NCBI RefSeq assembly: GCF_008042045.1
Contig: NZ_RDBP01000012.1
Span: 1,365,729 to 1,429,728, forward strand
DNA from: Streptomyces sp. T39
GTDB taxonomy: Bacteria > Actinomycetota > Actinomycetes > Streptomycetales > Streptomycetaceae
Direction of reading: 5' to 3'
Length of the DNA: 64,000 bases
Shown here: in pieces, positions 8,799 through 18,818 of the stretch
Layout of the letters: every line of letters starts with the position of its first letter
How positions within the stretch are numbered: position 1 is the stretch's first letter
Position numbers and translations under genes: made by a program
Notes under the pieces: generated by a model
The model's input: only the letters and a program-made list of their open reading frames with translations
What the model was told of the DNA's origin: nothing
Databases searched by the model: none

Positions 8799-9617
8799 AT
8801 GAACAGCGCTCCGCACCTGCTGACCGAGGACCGCGCAGAGTACGAGCGCGTCCTCGACGAAGCACTGCGCGACGACCGGGCACGCCGGGAACCGGCCGCC
8901 GGGACGGCACGACTGAGCACCGAACAGCTGCGCACCATGGCGCTGAACGCGACGGCACTCATCGTCGCGTCGGCCGCCGCCGAGTACGAGCACTACGTGA
9001 AGGTCCGCGCCGAGGTGCGCGCCGCGGCGGGCGGCACGGGACACGGAACGGCCGGGCTCGGACCGGCCGTCGGGGCGGCGGAGAGCGGCGCGGGTGTCGC
9101 CGCCGTGGTCGCCGTGCTCGCCCCGCTGCTCGCGGGAACCGCCGCGGCGATCTTCCTGATCGCCGGCTACCTGCTGAAGATGCTCAGCCCGCCGCCTGCC
9201 TTCGCCGACACCCTGCTCTCCGCGGGATGGGTCTTCGGCGCTCTCACCGCGGCCGCCGTTCTCGCCGCCGCCGTCGCCCTGCTGCTCACCGCGCTGCGCA
9301 ACGACGCCAGCCATGTCGCGGACGGCAGAGCCCACGACGAGCCGCCGCCCGAGGTGAGGGACGCGAAGGAGGCATGGTGCGAGGCGCTGCTGGACCGCGG
9401 CATCCTGCCGTTCCTGCGGGCCGCGCTGGCCGAGCGCCCCCAGACGCCGGCCCCCACGGACGCCGGGCCGCCGGTGCGCCGCATCCCCAGGATCGGCTAC
9501 AGCGGTCCGGAGTTCTCCAGCCCCGCCGAGGGCCGCACCGCGGGCCGGCGCCCCCGGTACACCAGCCCCGACTTCTCCAGCCCGGACTTCGGGGGCCCCG
9601 AGCACCAGCCGGACTGA
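8799..9617 (+). CDS. Two-helix membrane protein with a repeated Ser-Pro-Asp-Phe tail
   Basis: I do not recognise a named family. The 272-residue protein has a charged, probably cytoplasmic N-terminus and two strong hydrophobic segments near residues 97-128 (AAVVAVLAPLLAG onward) and 145-167. The charged C-terminal region ends in variants of one motif (GPEFSSP, YTSPDFSSP, SPDFGGP). The tail looks disordered and could be a binding or modification site. Start is ATG 8799 or ATG 8793; the GGGGG stretch favours 8799. It converges on thiC across a strong hairpin. Confidence 0.7.
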   Translation: MNSAPHLLTEDRAEYERVLDEALRDDRARREPAAGTARLSTEQLRTMALNATALIVASAAAEYEHYVKVRAEVRAAAGGTGHGTAGLGPAVGAAESGAGVAAVVAVLAPLLAGTAAAIFLIAGYLLKMLSPPPAFADTLLSAGWVFGALTAAAVLAAAVALLLTALRNDASHVADGRAHDEPPPEVRDAKEAWCEALLDRGILPFLRAALAERPQTPAPTDAGPPVRRIPRIGYSGPEFSSPAEGRTAGRRPRYTSPDFSSPDFGGPEHQPD

Positions 9618-9707
9618 CCCCCGGCGCCCGGCATCCCGGCACCCGCATCCCATCCGGCCGGCATGCGGCACCGGCCCCGGCATCCCGCCCGCACCCGGCG
9701 CACGGTG

Positions 9708-9759
9708 GCGCGGCGGGGCCCGGCGGCTCCCCCGTGAACCGCCGGACCCCGCCGCGCCC
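9708..9759. terminator. Bidirectional hairpin between membrane gene and thiC
   Basis: Nearly perfect 20-bp G/C arms (9708-9727 and 9740-9759, one mismatch at 9747) with a 12-base loop, placed between convergent stop codons. Confidence 0.8.
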
Positions 9760-9764
9760 CCGGC

Positions 9765-11655
<1,891 letters not shown>

Positions 11656-11735
11656 TGTGCAAAGGTGCCACCACGCTAGCGCCCGCTCTGGCGCGCTGAA
11701 CAGAGGGCCCCTCGCGTTCTTGCGATGATCTGTCG

Positions 11736-13070
11736 GTGACCTCATCGCCGCAGAACCCCGAACAGCACGGCCACGACCACGGTCATGTGCACAGTCACGG
11801 GCCGGCAGCGCCCGTTTCCCAGCACCTTCGCAAGGTCATCGCCGCGGTGCTGATCCCCTTCGCGACGGCCGTCCTCGTCGGTCTCGTGGTGCTGTGGCCG
11901 GGCGGGACACCCGGCCACGAGCGCTCGGGAGTCGGCTTCGACCGGCAGACCGAACAGGGCAGGGTGGTGAGCCTCGAGGAGGTCGACTGCAAGGACGTCA
12001 ACGCGGCGCAGGTGCCGCCCACGGGGGACACCTCGACCCCCGAGGGGCGCGAGGCGGTCGCATCGCAGCGCGGTGACTGCGGCAGGGCGACGATCGAGGT
12101 CGTCACGGGCAAGGACAAGGGGCGGACCTTCGTCGAGATCGTCCAGCCCGACGCCCCGCGCCAGTTGAAGGAGGGGCAGGGCGTCATCGTGGCCTACGCG
12201 CCGGACGCGCCCCGCGATCTCCAGTACTCGGTCACGGACGTCGACCGGGACTTCCCCATCGCCCTGTTGGCGGGCATCTTCGCGCTCGTCGTGGTGGTGG
12301 TGGGCCGCATGCGCGGCGTGATGGCGCTGATCGCCCTGGCCGCCTCGTTCGCCGTGCTGACGCTCTTCATCCTGCCGGCCATCCTCCAGGGGTCGAACCC
12401 GCTGGTGGTGGCCATCGTGGGAGCCAGCGCGATCATGCTCATCGCGCTGTACCTGTGTCACGGGGTCAACGCCCGCACCTCGGTCGCGGTGCTGGGCACG
12501 CTGATCTCCCTGCTGCTGATCGGGCTGCTCGGTTCGCTCTTCATCGGCTGGGCGAGCCTGAGCGGGAACACCGACGACAACACCGGTCTGATCAAGGGGC
12601 TCTACCCGGGGATCGACATGAGCGGTCTGCTGCTCGCCGGAGTGATCATCGGTTCGCTCGGTGTCCTCGACGACGTCACCGTGACCCAGACGTCGGCGGT
12701 CTGGGAACTGCACCGGGCGGACCCGGCGATGGGTCCCCGCGGGCTCTACCGCTCCGCCATCCGCATCGGCCGTGACCACATCGCATCCGTGGTCAACACC
12801 CTGGTCCTCGCGTACGCGGGTGCGGCGCTCCCGCTGCTGCTGCTCTTCTCGATCGCGCAGTCGAGCGTGGGGACGGTGGCCACGAGCGAGCTGGTGGCGG
12901 AGGAGATCGTGCGCACGCTGATCGGCTCGATCGGCCTGGTCGCGTCCGTGCCCGTGACGACCGTGCTCGCGGCGCTGGTGGTGTCCGCCGACCGCCCCCA
13001 GGAGCAGCCGAACGGCACGGCGCCCGCGGCACCGGTCCGGGGTGGCCGGGGACGTCGCCGCAAGCGGTAG
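11736..13070 (+). CDS. YibE/F-family multi-helix membrane protein
   Basis: Predicted membrane protein of 444 residues. The His-rich N-terminus (HGHDHGHVHSHG, residues 11-22) precedes one helix, an extracellular domain of about 130 residues with two cysteines, then about seven helices of the YibE/F-like family. That family is poorly characterised, so its substrate is unknown. The His stretch suggests metal binding but is not proof. The C-terminus is Arg/Lys-rich (GGRGRRRKR). The GTG start at 11736 has no ribosome site and a -10-like GATGAT lies 7 bases upstream, consistent with leaderless expression. It is divergent from thiC. Confidence 0.82.
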   Translation: MTSSPQNPEQHGHDHGHVHSHGPAAPVSQHLRKVIAAVLIPFATAVLVGLVVLWPGGTPGHERSGVGFDRQTEQGRVVSLEEVDCKDVNAAQVPPTGDTSTPEGREAVASQRGDCGRATIEVVTGKDKGRTFVEIVQPDAPRQLKEGQGVIVAYAPDAPRDLQYSVTDVDRDFPIALLAGIFALVVVVVGRMRGVMALIALAASFAVLTLFILPAILQGSNPLVVAIVGASAIMLIALYLCHGVNARTSVAVLGTLISLLLIGLLGSLFIGWASLSGNTDDNTGLIKGLYPGIDMSGLLLAGVIIGSLGVLDDVTVTQTSAVWELHRADPAMGPRGLYRSAIRIGRDHIASVVNTLVLAYAGAALPLLLLFSIAQSSVGTVATSELVAEEIVRTLIGSIGLVASVPVTTVLAALVVSADRPQEQPNGTAPAAPVRGGRGRRRKR

Positions 13071-13155
13071 CGGCCGACGGCGGGGACGGCACGGGCAGCC
13101 GCCCGGGCCGCGGGCGTGCGGACCGGGCCGGCGCGGCGGCGCGCCGCGGAGTCTG

Positions 13156-13590
13156 TCAGCCGGCGTTCTCCTCGGCGAGGATCCGCCCCAGCGCCTCCTC
13201 CAGGCTCAGCTCGAAGTCACCGAGCGCGAGCTCCTGACCCAGCGGGACGAGCTTGTCGGTGCGGTCGAGGAAGGCGACCAGCGGCGGGGCGCCCACCCGG
13301 AAGAGCGCCGAGTCGCCGCCGACCCGGAGCCGGATGTGGACGTCCGAGAGCGCCTCGGGCCGGGTGGGCGCGATGTGCACATCGCCGTCCCCGCTCGGCG
13401 CGTTGATCCCGTCGAGAAGCAGTTCCCGACCGAAGGCCCAGGTCACCGGCGCGTCGCCGGGCAGGTGGAACGTCATCCGCACCGCGTACGGATCGGATGT
13501 CTCGTAGCCCAGCTCCACCGGGATCCGGAAGGAGAGCTCGTCGGAGACGAGAAAGCTCATCAGAACCTCGGCCTGAACCGACTCGCGCAT
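13156..13590 (-). CDS. ssgA: Sporulation and cell division protein SsgA
   Basis: SsgA-like proteins exist only in morphologically complex actinomycetes. SsgA activates sporulation-specific septation and marks sites of septum formation and branching. The 144-residue sequence matches SsgA closely (MRESVQAEVLMSFLVS at the start, MTFHLPGDAPVTWAFGREL in the middle, VAFLDRTDKLVPLGQE later) and ends in a short acidic tail. The ATG at 13590 follows GAGG at about 7 bases. The upstream neighbour on the same strand is ssgR, its known activator, as in S. coelicolor. About 140 bp separate them, enough for a separate ssgA promoter. Confidence 0.96.
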   Translation of the reverse strand: MRESVQAEVLMSFLVSDELSFRIPVELGYETSDPYAVRMTFHLPGDAPVTWAFGRELLLDGINAPSGDGDVHIAPTRPEALSDVHIRLRVGGDSALFRVGAPPLVAFLDRTDKLVPLGQELALGDFELSLEEALGRILAEENAG

Positions 13591-13730
13591 CACATACCTC
13601 GCAGTAGATGAAGCAATGAATGACCGTGCTGGCGAAGCAAGAAGTTGGCCAAGAACGATCCCCGTTGGGCACAGAGGCCCTCTTGACGCCATCGTGCTCC
13701 AAGCGCTAGCAGATCACAAGGAGTGATTTT

Positions 13731-14501
13731 TCAGATACTGATAGAGAAGGCAAGTGACCTCAGAAGGCCACCGATCCCCTCGCGTAACTGCTCAACTGCC
13801 GGACGCAGCCTGAGTTCTTGGTGCAAGGGAAGAGAAATGGCCATCGTCGCGGCCAGGTTACCCACAGTGATCGGGATGGCCGCGCAGACGGTACCGAGCG
13901 CGTACTCCTGACGCTCCACGACCGGTTCCATCCGGCCGATGGAGGCGAGGCGTTCCATCAGCGCCGCCTGGTCCCGCACCGAGTACGGTGTCACCGGCTG
14001 GACGGGATGACGGTCCAGGTGGTCCTTGCGCGCCGCCTCGTCGAGCTGGCTGAGCAGGCACTGACCGATCGCATGGGCGTGACCGGTCTCCCGGAAGTCC
14101 GCCCATTCGTGGACGGCGGGGGAGTACGGCGTGTCCGAGACCGCCACCAGCTCGATCTCGCCCTCGCGGTAGACCGCGAAGTACACGGGCACGCCGATGG
14201 CGTCCCGCCAGTGGGTCAGGGACTCCTCGAGCGTGCTGCGACGATTCTGCACCTCGCCCCCGAGCGCCAGCCTGCCGACGGCCTCGCCGAGGGTGAACAC
14301 ACCCTTGTCACGCCGGAGGTAGTCCTCGTGCGTCAGGGTGCGCAGCAGGTGGTAGGCGGTGGGAAGCGGGATCCCGGTCTCCCGCGCGAGCTGCTTGGCG
14401 GGGGCACCGTCGCGGTGCGCGCCCGCGGCCTCCAGCAGCCTCAACGCACGCTGCACCGAGCCGATCAGGGTAGGGACAGCGGCATTCGTGGCGCCGGCCA
14501 A
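13731..14501 (-). CDS. ssgR: IclR-family activator SsgR
   Basis: IclR-type regulator of 256 residues, with an N-terminal winged helix (about residues 12-75) and a C-terminal ligand-binding domain. In S. coelicolor SsgR is needed for ssgA transcription, and the synteny here (ssgR immediately upstream of ssgA, same strand) supports the same role. Start ATG 14501. An inverted repeat GCTGCCA/TGGCAGC lies about 200 bp upstream and could be an operator. The family assignment is clear from the helix-turn-helix and the AIGQCLLSQL segment; the specific name rests on context. Confidence 0.92.
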   Translation of the reverse strand: MAGATNAAVPTLIGSVQRALRLLEAAGAHRDGAPAKQLARETGIPLPTAYHLLRTLTHEDYLRRDKGVFTLGEAVGRLALGGEVQNRRSTLEESLTHWRDAIGVPVYFAVYREGEIELVAVSDTPYSPAVHEWADFRETGHAHAIGQCLLSQLDEAARKDHLDRHPVQPVTPYSVRDQAALMERLASIGRMEPVVERQEYALGTVCAAIPITVGNLAATMAISLPLHQELRLRPAVEQLREGIGGLLRSLAFSISI

Positions 14502-14701
14502 AGGTCACCCCCCAGGCATGGTGACGGGCAGCGGCCCGCCCGCGGGAACCGCCCCCGCGCGGCCGCCGCGACCCCCGGGTCTCCCGATCGGCGGTCCCGG
14601 CCGGCCGGGCAGCCGGTCCGACCACCTGGGCGGCCACGACACGGCGAAAGCGCCGGTCGGAGCCGTCACATGTGGAGAGGTGCCGAAGAGTGCGGCAGAG
14701 A

Positions 14702-14721
14702 GCTGCCACTCTAATGGCAGC
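14702..14721. promoter_or_regulatory. Inverted repeat upstream of ssgR, candidate operator
   Basis: GCTGCCA (14702-14708) and TGGCAGC (14715-14721) with a 6-base spacer. It lies in the region between ssgR and the DUF5326 gene, where an ssgR promoter is expected. A protein-binding role is inference. Confidence 0.4.
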
Positions 14722-14787
14722 CCTCCGCCGTGACAGGCATAAAGCGGAGCGTTCCCCCGGGCGGGCTAACGGGCCCGCCGCCCCGGC

Positions 14788-15009
14788 TCACCACTCCTTG
14801 CCGGACGGGCCCGAGGAGCCCGTGAACTTCCGTACGACGAAGACCAGTCCGCCGATCAGCGCGACGAAGAGCAGCACCTTGAAGAGCACAGTGATCACGA
14901 AACCGACGATGCTGGTGATCAGTCCGCCGAACACGGCGAGGGCGATGACGGGCACCGCGATCCACTTCACCCACCAGGGCATCCCCGCGAATATCTCCCG
15001 CACAGCCAT
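14788..15009 (-). CDS. DUF5326-family small membrane protein
   Basis: 73-residue protein with two hydrophobic helices (roughly residues 13-34 and 36-58) and a short basic tail rich in Ser/Gly. It resembles the streptomycete DUF5326 family, whose function is unknown. Start ATG 15009 has a purine-rich site (GAGAAAGAGG) 5 bases upstream. It appears to be transcribed with the cupin gene upstream on the same strand, although 122 bp separate them. Confidence 0.8.
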   Translation of the reverse strand: MAVREIFAGMPWWVKWIAVPVIALAVFGGLITSIVGFVITVLFKVLLFVALIGGLVFVVRKFTGSSGPSGKEW

Positions 15010-15131
15010 CGTCGTACCTCTTTCTCCGAGTGCGTGCTGTCGATGCTAGGCGGAGGGGCGGGGCGTGCGGGGGCCCGCGAGCCCTTGGACTCCCCGGAGC
15101 GGACCCTTAAGGGAACGGTGGAATCCGTGGG

Positions 15132-15449
15132 TCAGCCCTCGGGGGGCGAGAAGACCACCATGACCCGCAGGTCCTCGCTGATGTGATGGAACTTGTGCGG
15201 CACCCCGGCCGGCACGTAGACCACGCTGCCCCGTCCCACCTGGGTCGTCTCCATCCCGACGGTGATCGACGCCCGGCCGCTGACGACGAAGTAGACCTCG
15301 TCCTGGTTGTGGGGGAGCTGCGGGTCGACCTGGCCGGCGTCGAGCGCGTACAGCCCGACCGACATGTTCCGCTCGCGCAGGAACTGCAGATACGCGCCGT
15401 CGTTCGCGGCGCGTTCCGCCTCCAGTTCGTCCAGTCGGAATGCCTTCAT
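15132..15449 (-). CDS. Small cupin-domain protein
   Basis: 105-residue single-domain cupin. The metal-site motif is partly visible as PHNQDEVYFVVSGRASITVG, with PHKFHHI nearer the end. The His and Glu residues would bind one metal ion. Small cupins include isomerases, dioxygenases and ligand sensors, so no reaction can be assigned. It is divergent from the four-helix membrane protein, with 50 bp between starts. Confidence 0.8.
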   Translation of the reverse strand: MKAFRLDELEAERAANDGAYLQFLRERNMSVGLYALDAGQVDPQLPHNQDEVYFVVSGRASITVGMETTQVGRGSVVYVPAGVPHKFHHISEDLRVMVVFSPPEG

Positions 15450-15499
15450 CGCCGTCCGCCCCTGCCGTTGATCCGATCACGTCTGCCACGATCAGACAC

Positions 15500-15877
15500 A
15501 TGATGAATTTCGTAGTCAAGACGCTCGCGAACGCAGGGGCGCTGCTGGTCGCCATCTGGCTGGTGCACGACATCACGCTCACCGGGGACAGCACCGGCAG
15601 GAAGGCGCTCACCCTGGTGCTGGTGGCGCTGATCTTCGGTCTGGTCAACGTCATCGTGAAGCCCGTCGTGAAGCTGCTCACGCTTCCGCTGTTCATTCTC
15701 ACGCTCGGGCTGATCACCCTGGTGATCAATGCCCTCATGCTGCTGCTGACGTCCTGGCTCGCCGACCAGTTCTCCCTCAACTTCCACGTGGAGGGCTTCG
15801 GTACCGCCGTCCTCGGCGGCCTGATCATCTCCGTGGTCTCCTGGGCACTGAACGTGGCCCTCCCGGACAAGGACTGA
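15500..15877 (+). CDS. Four-helix membrane protein of the phage-holin-like family
   Basis: 125-residue protein with four hydrophobic helices spaced through the whole length and little else. It belongs to the group often named phage holin family (mycobacterial four-TMS, superfamily IV). The name is a family label: no lysin, portal or other phage gene is near, so this is a chromosomal membrane protein of unknown role. Two ATGs (15500, 15503) are in tandem. There is no Shine-Dalgarno, which suggests a leaderless transcript. Confidence 0.8.
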   Translation: MMNFVVKTLANAGALLVAIWLVHDITLTGDSTGRKALTLVLVALIFGLVNVIVKPVVKLLTLPLFILTLGLITLVINALMLLLTSWLADQFSLNFHVEGFGTAVLGGLIISVVSWALNVALPDKD

Positions 15878-15964
15878 GCACTTCCGGCGCTGCCCGAGAA
15901 TGGTGGCGGCGCCGGGCGAGGTCCCTCTCCGGCGCGGAACAGGCGCAGCGGAGGAGCGAGCGGC

Positions 15965-17101
15965 ATGACGGAGACACCCCTGGGCGAGGGCACCCGAGCG
16001 GTACGCGCGGGCCTTCCGGAGCCCCTGCAGTACGAACCGACCCTGCCCGGACCGGTGTTCGCCGCCCACTTCCACCTCTCCGGCGACCCCACCGGCCCCT
16101 ACACCTACGGCCGTGACTCCAACCCGACGTGGACGCATCTGGAGCGCGCGATCGGCGAGCTCGAGGCCCCGGGGGAGGACGTGCACACCGTCTCCTTCGC
16201 CTCCGGGATGGCCGCGATCTCCGCCGTGGTGATGTCCCAGCTCCGCACCGGCGACGCCGTCGTCCTCCCCGACGACGGCTACCAGGCGCTCCCCCTCCTC
16301 CGCGAACAGCTGGAGGCCTTCGGGATCGAGGTGCGCACCGCGCCCACCCGGAACGACTCGCAGCTCGCGGTGCTCGACGGGGCCCGGCTGCTGTGGATCG
16401 AGACCCCGTCCAACCCCGGCCTCGACGTCTGCGACGTGCGGCGGCTGGCCGAGGCCGCGCACGCGGCCGGCGCCCTGGTCGCCGTCGACAACACCCTCGC
16501 CACGCCGCTGGGCCAGCGGCCGCTCGATCTCGGCGCCGACTTCTCGGTCGCCAGCGACACCAAGGGCATGACCGGCCACGGGGACGTCCTGCTCGGCCAT
16601 GTGACCTGCCGCGACGCCGAGCGGGCGGCCGAGGTGCGGCGCTGGCGCAAGATCGTCGGCGCGATCCCGGGGCCCATGGAGGCCTGGCTCGCCCACCGGT
16701 CGCTCGCCACCCTCCAGTTGCGGTCGGACCGCCAGAACGCGACGGCACTCGCCCTCGCCGAGGTCTTGGAGCGCCGTGCGGACGTCACCGGCCTGCGGTA
16801 TCCGGGGCTGCCGGGCGACCCGTCGCACAAGGTCGCCGCCCAGCAGATGCGGCGCTTCGGCTGCGTGGTCTCCTTCGTCCTGCCGGACCGCGCCCATGCC
16901 GAGCGCTTCCTCGCCGCACTGCGCCTCGTCGACGACGCCACCAGCTTCGGCGGGGTCCGCTCCACCGCCGAGCGCCGCGGGCGCTGGGGCGGGGACGACG
17001 TGCCCGAGGGCTTCATCCGCTTCTCCGTCGGCGCCGAGGACGCCGGGGACCTGCTGGCCGACGTGACCCGGGCACTCGACGAGGCCGCGGGCACGGCGTA
17101 G
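15965..17101 (+). CDS. Cystathionine gamma-lyase / gamma-synthase family enzyme
   Basis: PLP enzyme of the Cys/Met metabolism family, 378 residues. The PLP lysine is K200 in SDTKGMTGHGD, and other signatures are SGMAAISA (residues 80-87) and ETPSNPGLDVCD (146-157). The reaction is probably cleavage of cystathionine to cysteine, 2-oxobutyrate and ammonia. The family also contains cystathionine gamma-synthase and methionine gamma-lyase, which cannot be excluded. The ATG follows GGAGGAG by 9 bases. Two tandem hairpins end the transcript, so it is a single-gene unit. Confidence 0.87.
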   Translation: MTETPLGEGTRAVRAGLPEPLQYEPTLPGPVFAAHFHLSGDPTGPYTYGRDSNPTWTHLERAIGELEAPGEDVHTVSFASGMAAISAVVMSQLRTGDAVVLPDDGYQALPLLREQLEAFGIEVRTAPTRNDSQLAVLDGARLLWIETPSNPGLDVCDVRRLAEAAHAAGALVAVDNTLATPLGQRPLDLGADFSVASDTKGMTGHGDVLLGHVTCRDAERAAEVRRWRKIVGAIPGPMEAWLAHRSLATLQLRSDRQNATALALAEVLERRADVTGLRYPGLPGDPSHKVAAQQMRRFGCVVSFVLPDRAHAERFLAALRLVDDATSFGGVRSTAERRGRWGGDDVPEGFIRFSVGAEDAGDLLADVTRALDEAAGTA

Positions 17102-17130
17102 GGCCGTCGTCCGGTGCTCCCGGCCCCGGC

Positions 17131-17169
17131 GGCCGTTCCGTGCCGGGCCCTCACCGGCGCGGAACGGCC
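17131..17169 (+). terminator. First of two tandem terminator hairpins
   Basis: Perfect 10-bp arms GGCCGTTCCG (17131-17140) and CGGAACGGCC (17160-17169), 29 bp after the lyase stop codon. Confidence 0.7.
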
Positions 17170-17179
17170 TGACGGAGGA

Positions 17180-17212
17180 CGGTCCGAGCCTCCCCCCTCG
17201 TGGCTCGGACCG
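17180..17212 (+). terminator. Second tandem terminator hairpin
   Basis: Perfect 11-bp arms CGGTCCGAGCC (17180-17190) and its complement (17202-17212) with an 11-base C-rich loop. Confidence 0.75.
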
Positions 17213-17294
17213 CCCCGGTCCCTGCTGACGAAGAACCGTGCCGACAAGGCTAGTTGACTGAGCGTCAGTGTCCAATCACAGTAGCGACAGCGAC

Positions 17295-17312
17295 CTATCG
17301 ACTTATTTATAG
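17295..17312. promoter_or_regulatory. Candidate LysR-type operator
   Basis: CTAT (17295-17298) inverted to ATAG (17309-17312) across 10 bases in an A/T-rich patch about 45 bp upstream of a LysR-family gene. Dyads of this spacing are typical of LysR binding, but no binding is shown. Confidence 0.35.
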
Positions 17313-17355
17313 TTGACCGGGTTCGGGAGAGACGTCGGACCGGGAGGGGCATGGG

Positions 17356-18246
17356 ATGGATCTGGCCCTGCTGCGCACATTCGTCACGGTGCACCGGGCC
17401 GGCTCCTTCACCCGCGCCGCCGCCCTGCTCGGCCTCTCCCAGCCCGCCGTCACCGGTCAGATACGCACCCTCGAACGCCAGCTGGGCCGCCCCCTCTTCC
17501 TGCGCCAGGCGCGCGGTGTCACGCCGACCACCATCGGCGACGAGCTCGCCCAGCGGGCGGCACCCCATCTGGACGCGCTGCTGGAGATCACCGAGGCGGA
17601 ACTCGACGGCGACTCCGCCGTCCGCACCGTGCATCTGACCGGTCCCCCGGAGTTCACCGCACTGCGCGCCCTGCCGGCACTGACGCCGCTGACCGGCCAG
17701 GGGCTCGCGCTGCGGACCTCGTTCGGCACCGCGGAGGAGTCGCTCGACGGGCTGGCCGCCGGCCGTCACGACATCGCCATCACCACCGCCCGCCCGCGCG
17801 GCGGCCTGCTGAGCGCCACGGCCCTGTGCGACGAGGAGCACGTCCTGGTGGCGGCCCCGCGCTGGGCGGCGCGTCTGGGGCCCGACGATCTGCGCACGGG
17901 CCATGTCGTGCTCGAGCAGCTGCCCGTGGTCGAGGTGCACGAGACGCTGCCGCTGGTGTCCCGCTACTGGCACAGCGTCTTCGAGTCCCGTCCGGCGGCG
18001 GCCGGCGCCGTCATCGCCCCGGACCTGCGCGCCGTCCTGGAAGCGACCGCCGCCGGGGCCGGGCTCGCGGTGCTGCCCCGGTATCTGTGCGAGGAGGCGC
18101 TGGCCCAGGGCCGGGTCGTCGCCCTCCTGGAGCCGCCCGTCCCGCCGCTGCGCACGTACTTCCTGGTCGTCCGCACCGGCACCCTGGCCCATCCGCATGT
18201 CGCACGGGCCCACGAGTGCCTGCTGCGCGCGGCCGCCGAATGGTGA
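17356..18246 (+). CDS. LysR-family transcriptional regulator
   Basis: 296-residue LysR-type regulator. The winged helix covers about residues 1-60, with the recognition region around LLGLSQPAVTGQIRTLERQLG. The co-inducer domain follows and is of normal length. The ATG at 17356 sits after GGGAGGGG. The gene is followed by a NUDIX hydrolase 61 bp on; no clear divergent target exists, because the upstream neighbour reads in the same direction. The effector is unknown. Confidence 0.88.
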   Translation: MDLALLRTFVTVHRAGSFTRAAALLGLSQPAVTGQIRTLERQLGRPLFLRQARGVTPTTIGDELAQRAAPHLDALLEITEAELDGDSAVRTVHLTGPPEFTALRALPALTPLTGQGLALRTSFGTAEESLDGLAAGRHDIAITTARPRGGLLSATALCDEEHVLVAAPRWAARLGPDDLRTGHVVLEQLPVVEVHETLPLVSRYWHSVFESRPAAAGAVIAPDLRAVLEATAAGAGLAVLPRYLCEEALAQGRVVALLEPPVPPLRTYFLVVRTGTLAHPHVARAHECLLRAAAEW

Positions 18247-18307
18247 GCGCCCGCACCCGAACGGTCCGGTGCGTTTCAGACGCCGCGGCGTGGGCCACTC
18301 TCTTGCC

Positions 18308-18787
18308 ATGACCGAACGACCAGTGGTCAAGCGCACCGCACGCGCCATCCTGCTCGACGGGGACGATCTCGTCCTGATCAAGCGCACCAAGCCCGGCGTC
18401 GATCCTTACTGGCTCACTCCCGGCGGCGGTGTCGAACCGGAGGACGCGACCGTCGTCGACGCCCTCCACCGCGAGGTCCACGAGGAGCTCGGCGCCAAGA
18501 TCGTCGACGTGGTGCCCTGCTTCGTCGACACCGTCGAGCACATCGCCGACGGCGGGGTGACCGGGGTGAAGGTGCAGCACTTCTTCGTCTGCCGGCTGGA
18601 GTCGATGGACCCCTCGCAGCGCCACGGCCCCGAGATCGACGAGCCGTGCGGGGAGTACGAGATCGTGCGGGTCCCGTTCAGCCGGGTCGGCATCGCGGCG
18701 GTCCATCTCGTGCCGCTGTCCCTGCGGCACTACCTGGACGGCAACATCGAGGGCGTGCGGGCGATGCACGCGCCGGACCTCGGCTGA
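18308..18787 (+). CDS. NUDIX hydrolase
   Basis: 159-residue protein of the NUDIX superfamily, which hydrolyses nucleoside diphosphates linked to another moiety. The NUDIX box is visible at about residues 40-62, from GGVEPEDATVV to the catalytic helix REVHEELGAKI. An acidic loop after HFFVCRLESMDP may set specificity. The ATG at 18308 lacks a ribosome binding site. The substrate (nucleotide sugar, oxidised nucleotide or coenzyme) cannot be inferred. Confidence 0.88.
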   Translation: MTERPVVKRTARAILLDGDDLVLIKRTKPGVDPYWLTPGGGVEPEDATVVDALHREVHEELGAKIVDVVPCFVDTVEHIADGGVTGVKVQHFFVCRLESMDPSQRHGPEIDEPCGEYEIVRVPFSRVGIAAVHLVPLSLRHYLDGNIEGVRAMHAPDLG

Positions 18788-18818
18788 CCCGGCGGGTGCG
18801 GTGCCCTCGCGGCGGGGG

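Noticed and set aside
15500-15877. Prophage suggested by a holin-family label
   Set aside because: No other phage genes or att sites nearby; the family name is generic for small four-helix proteins.
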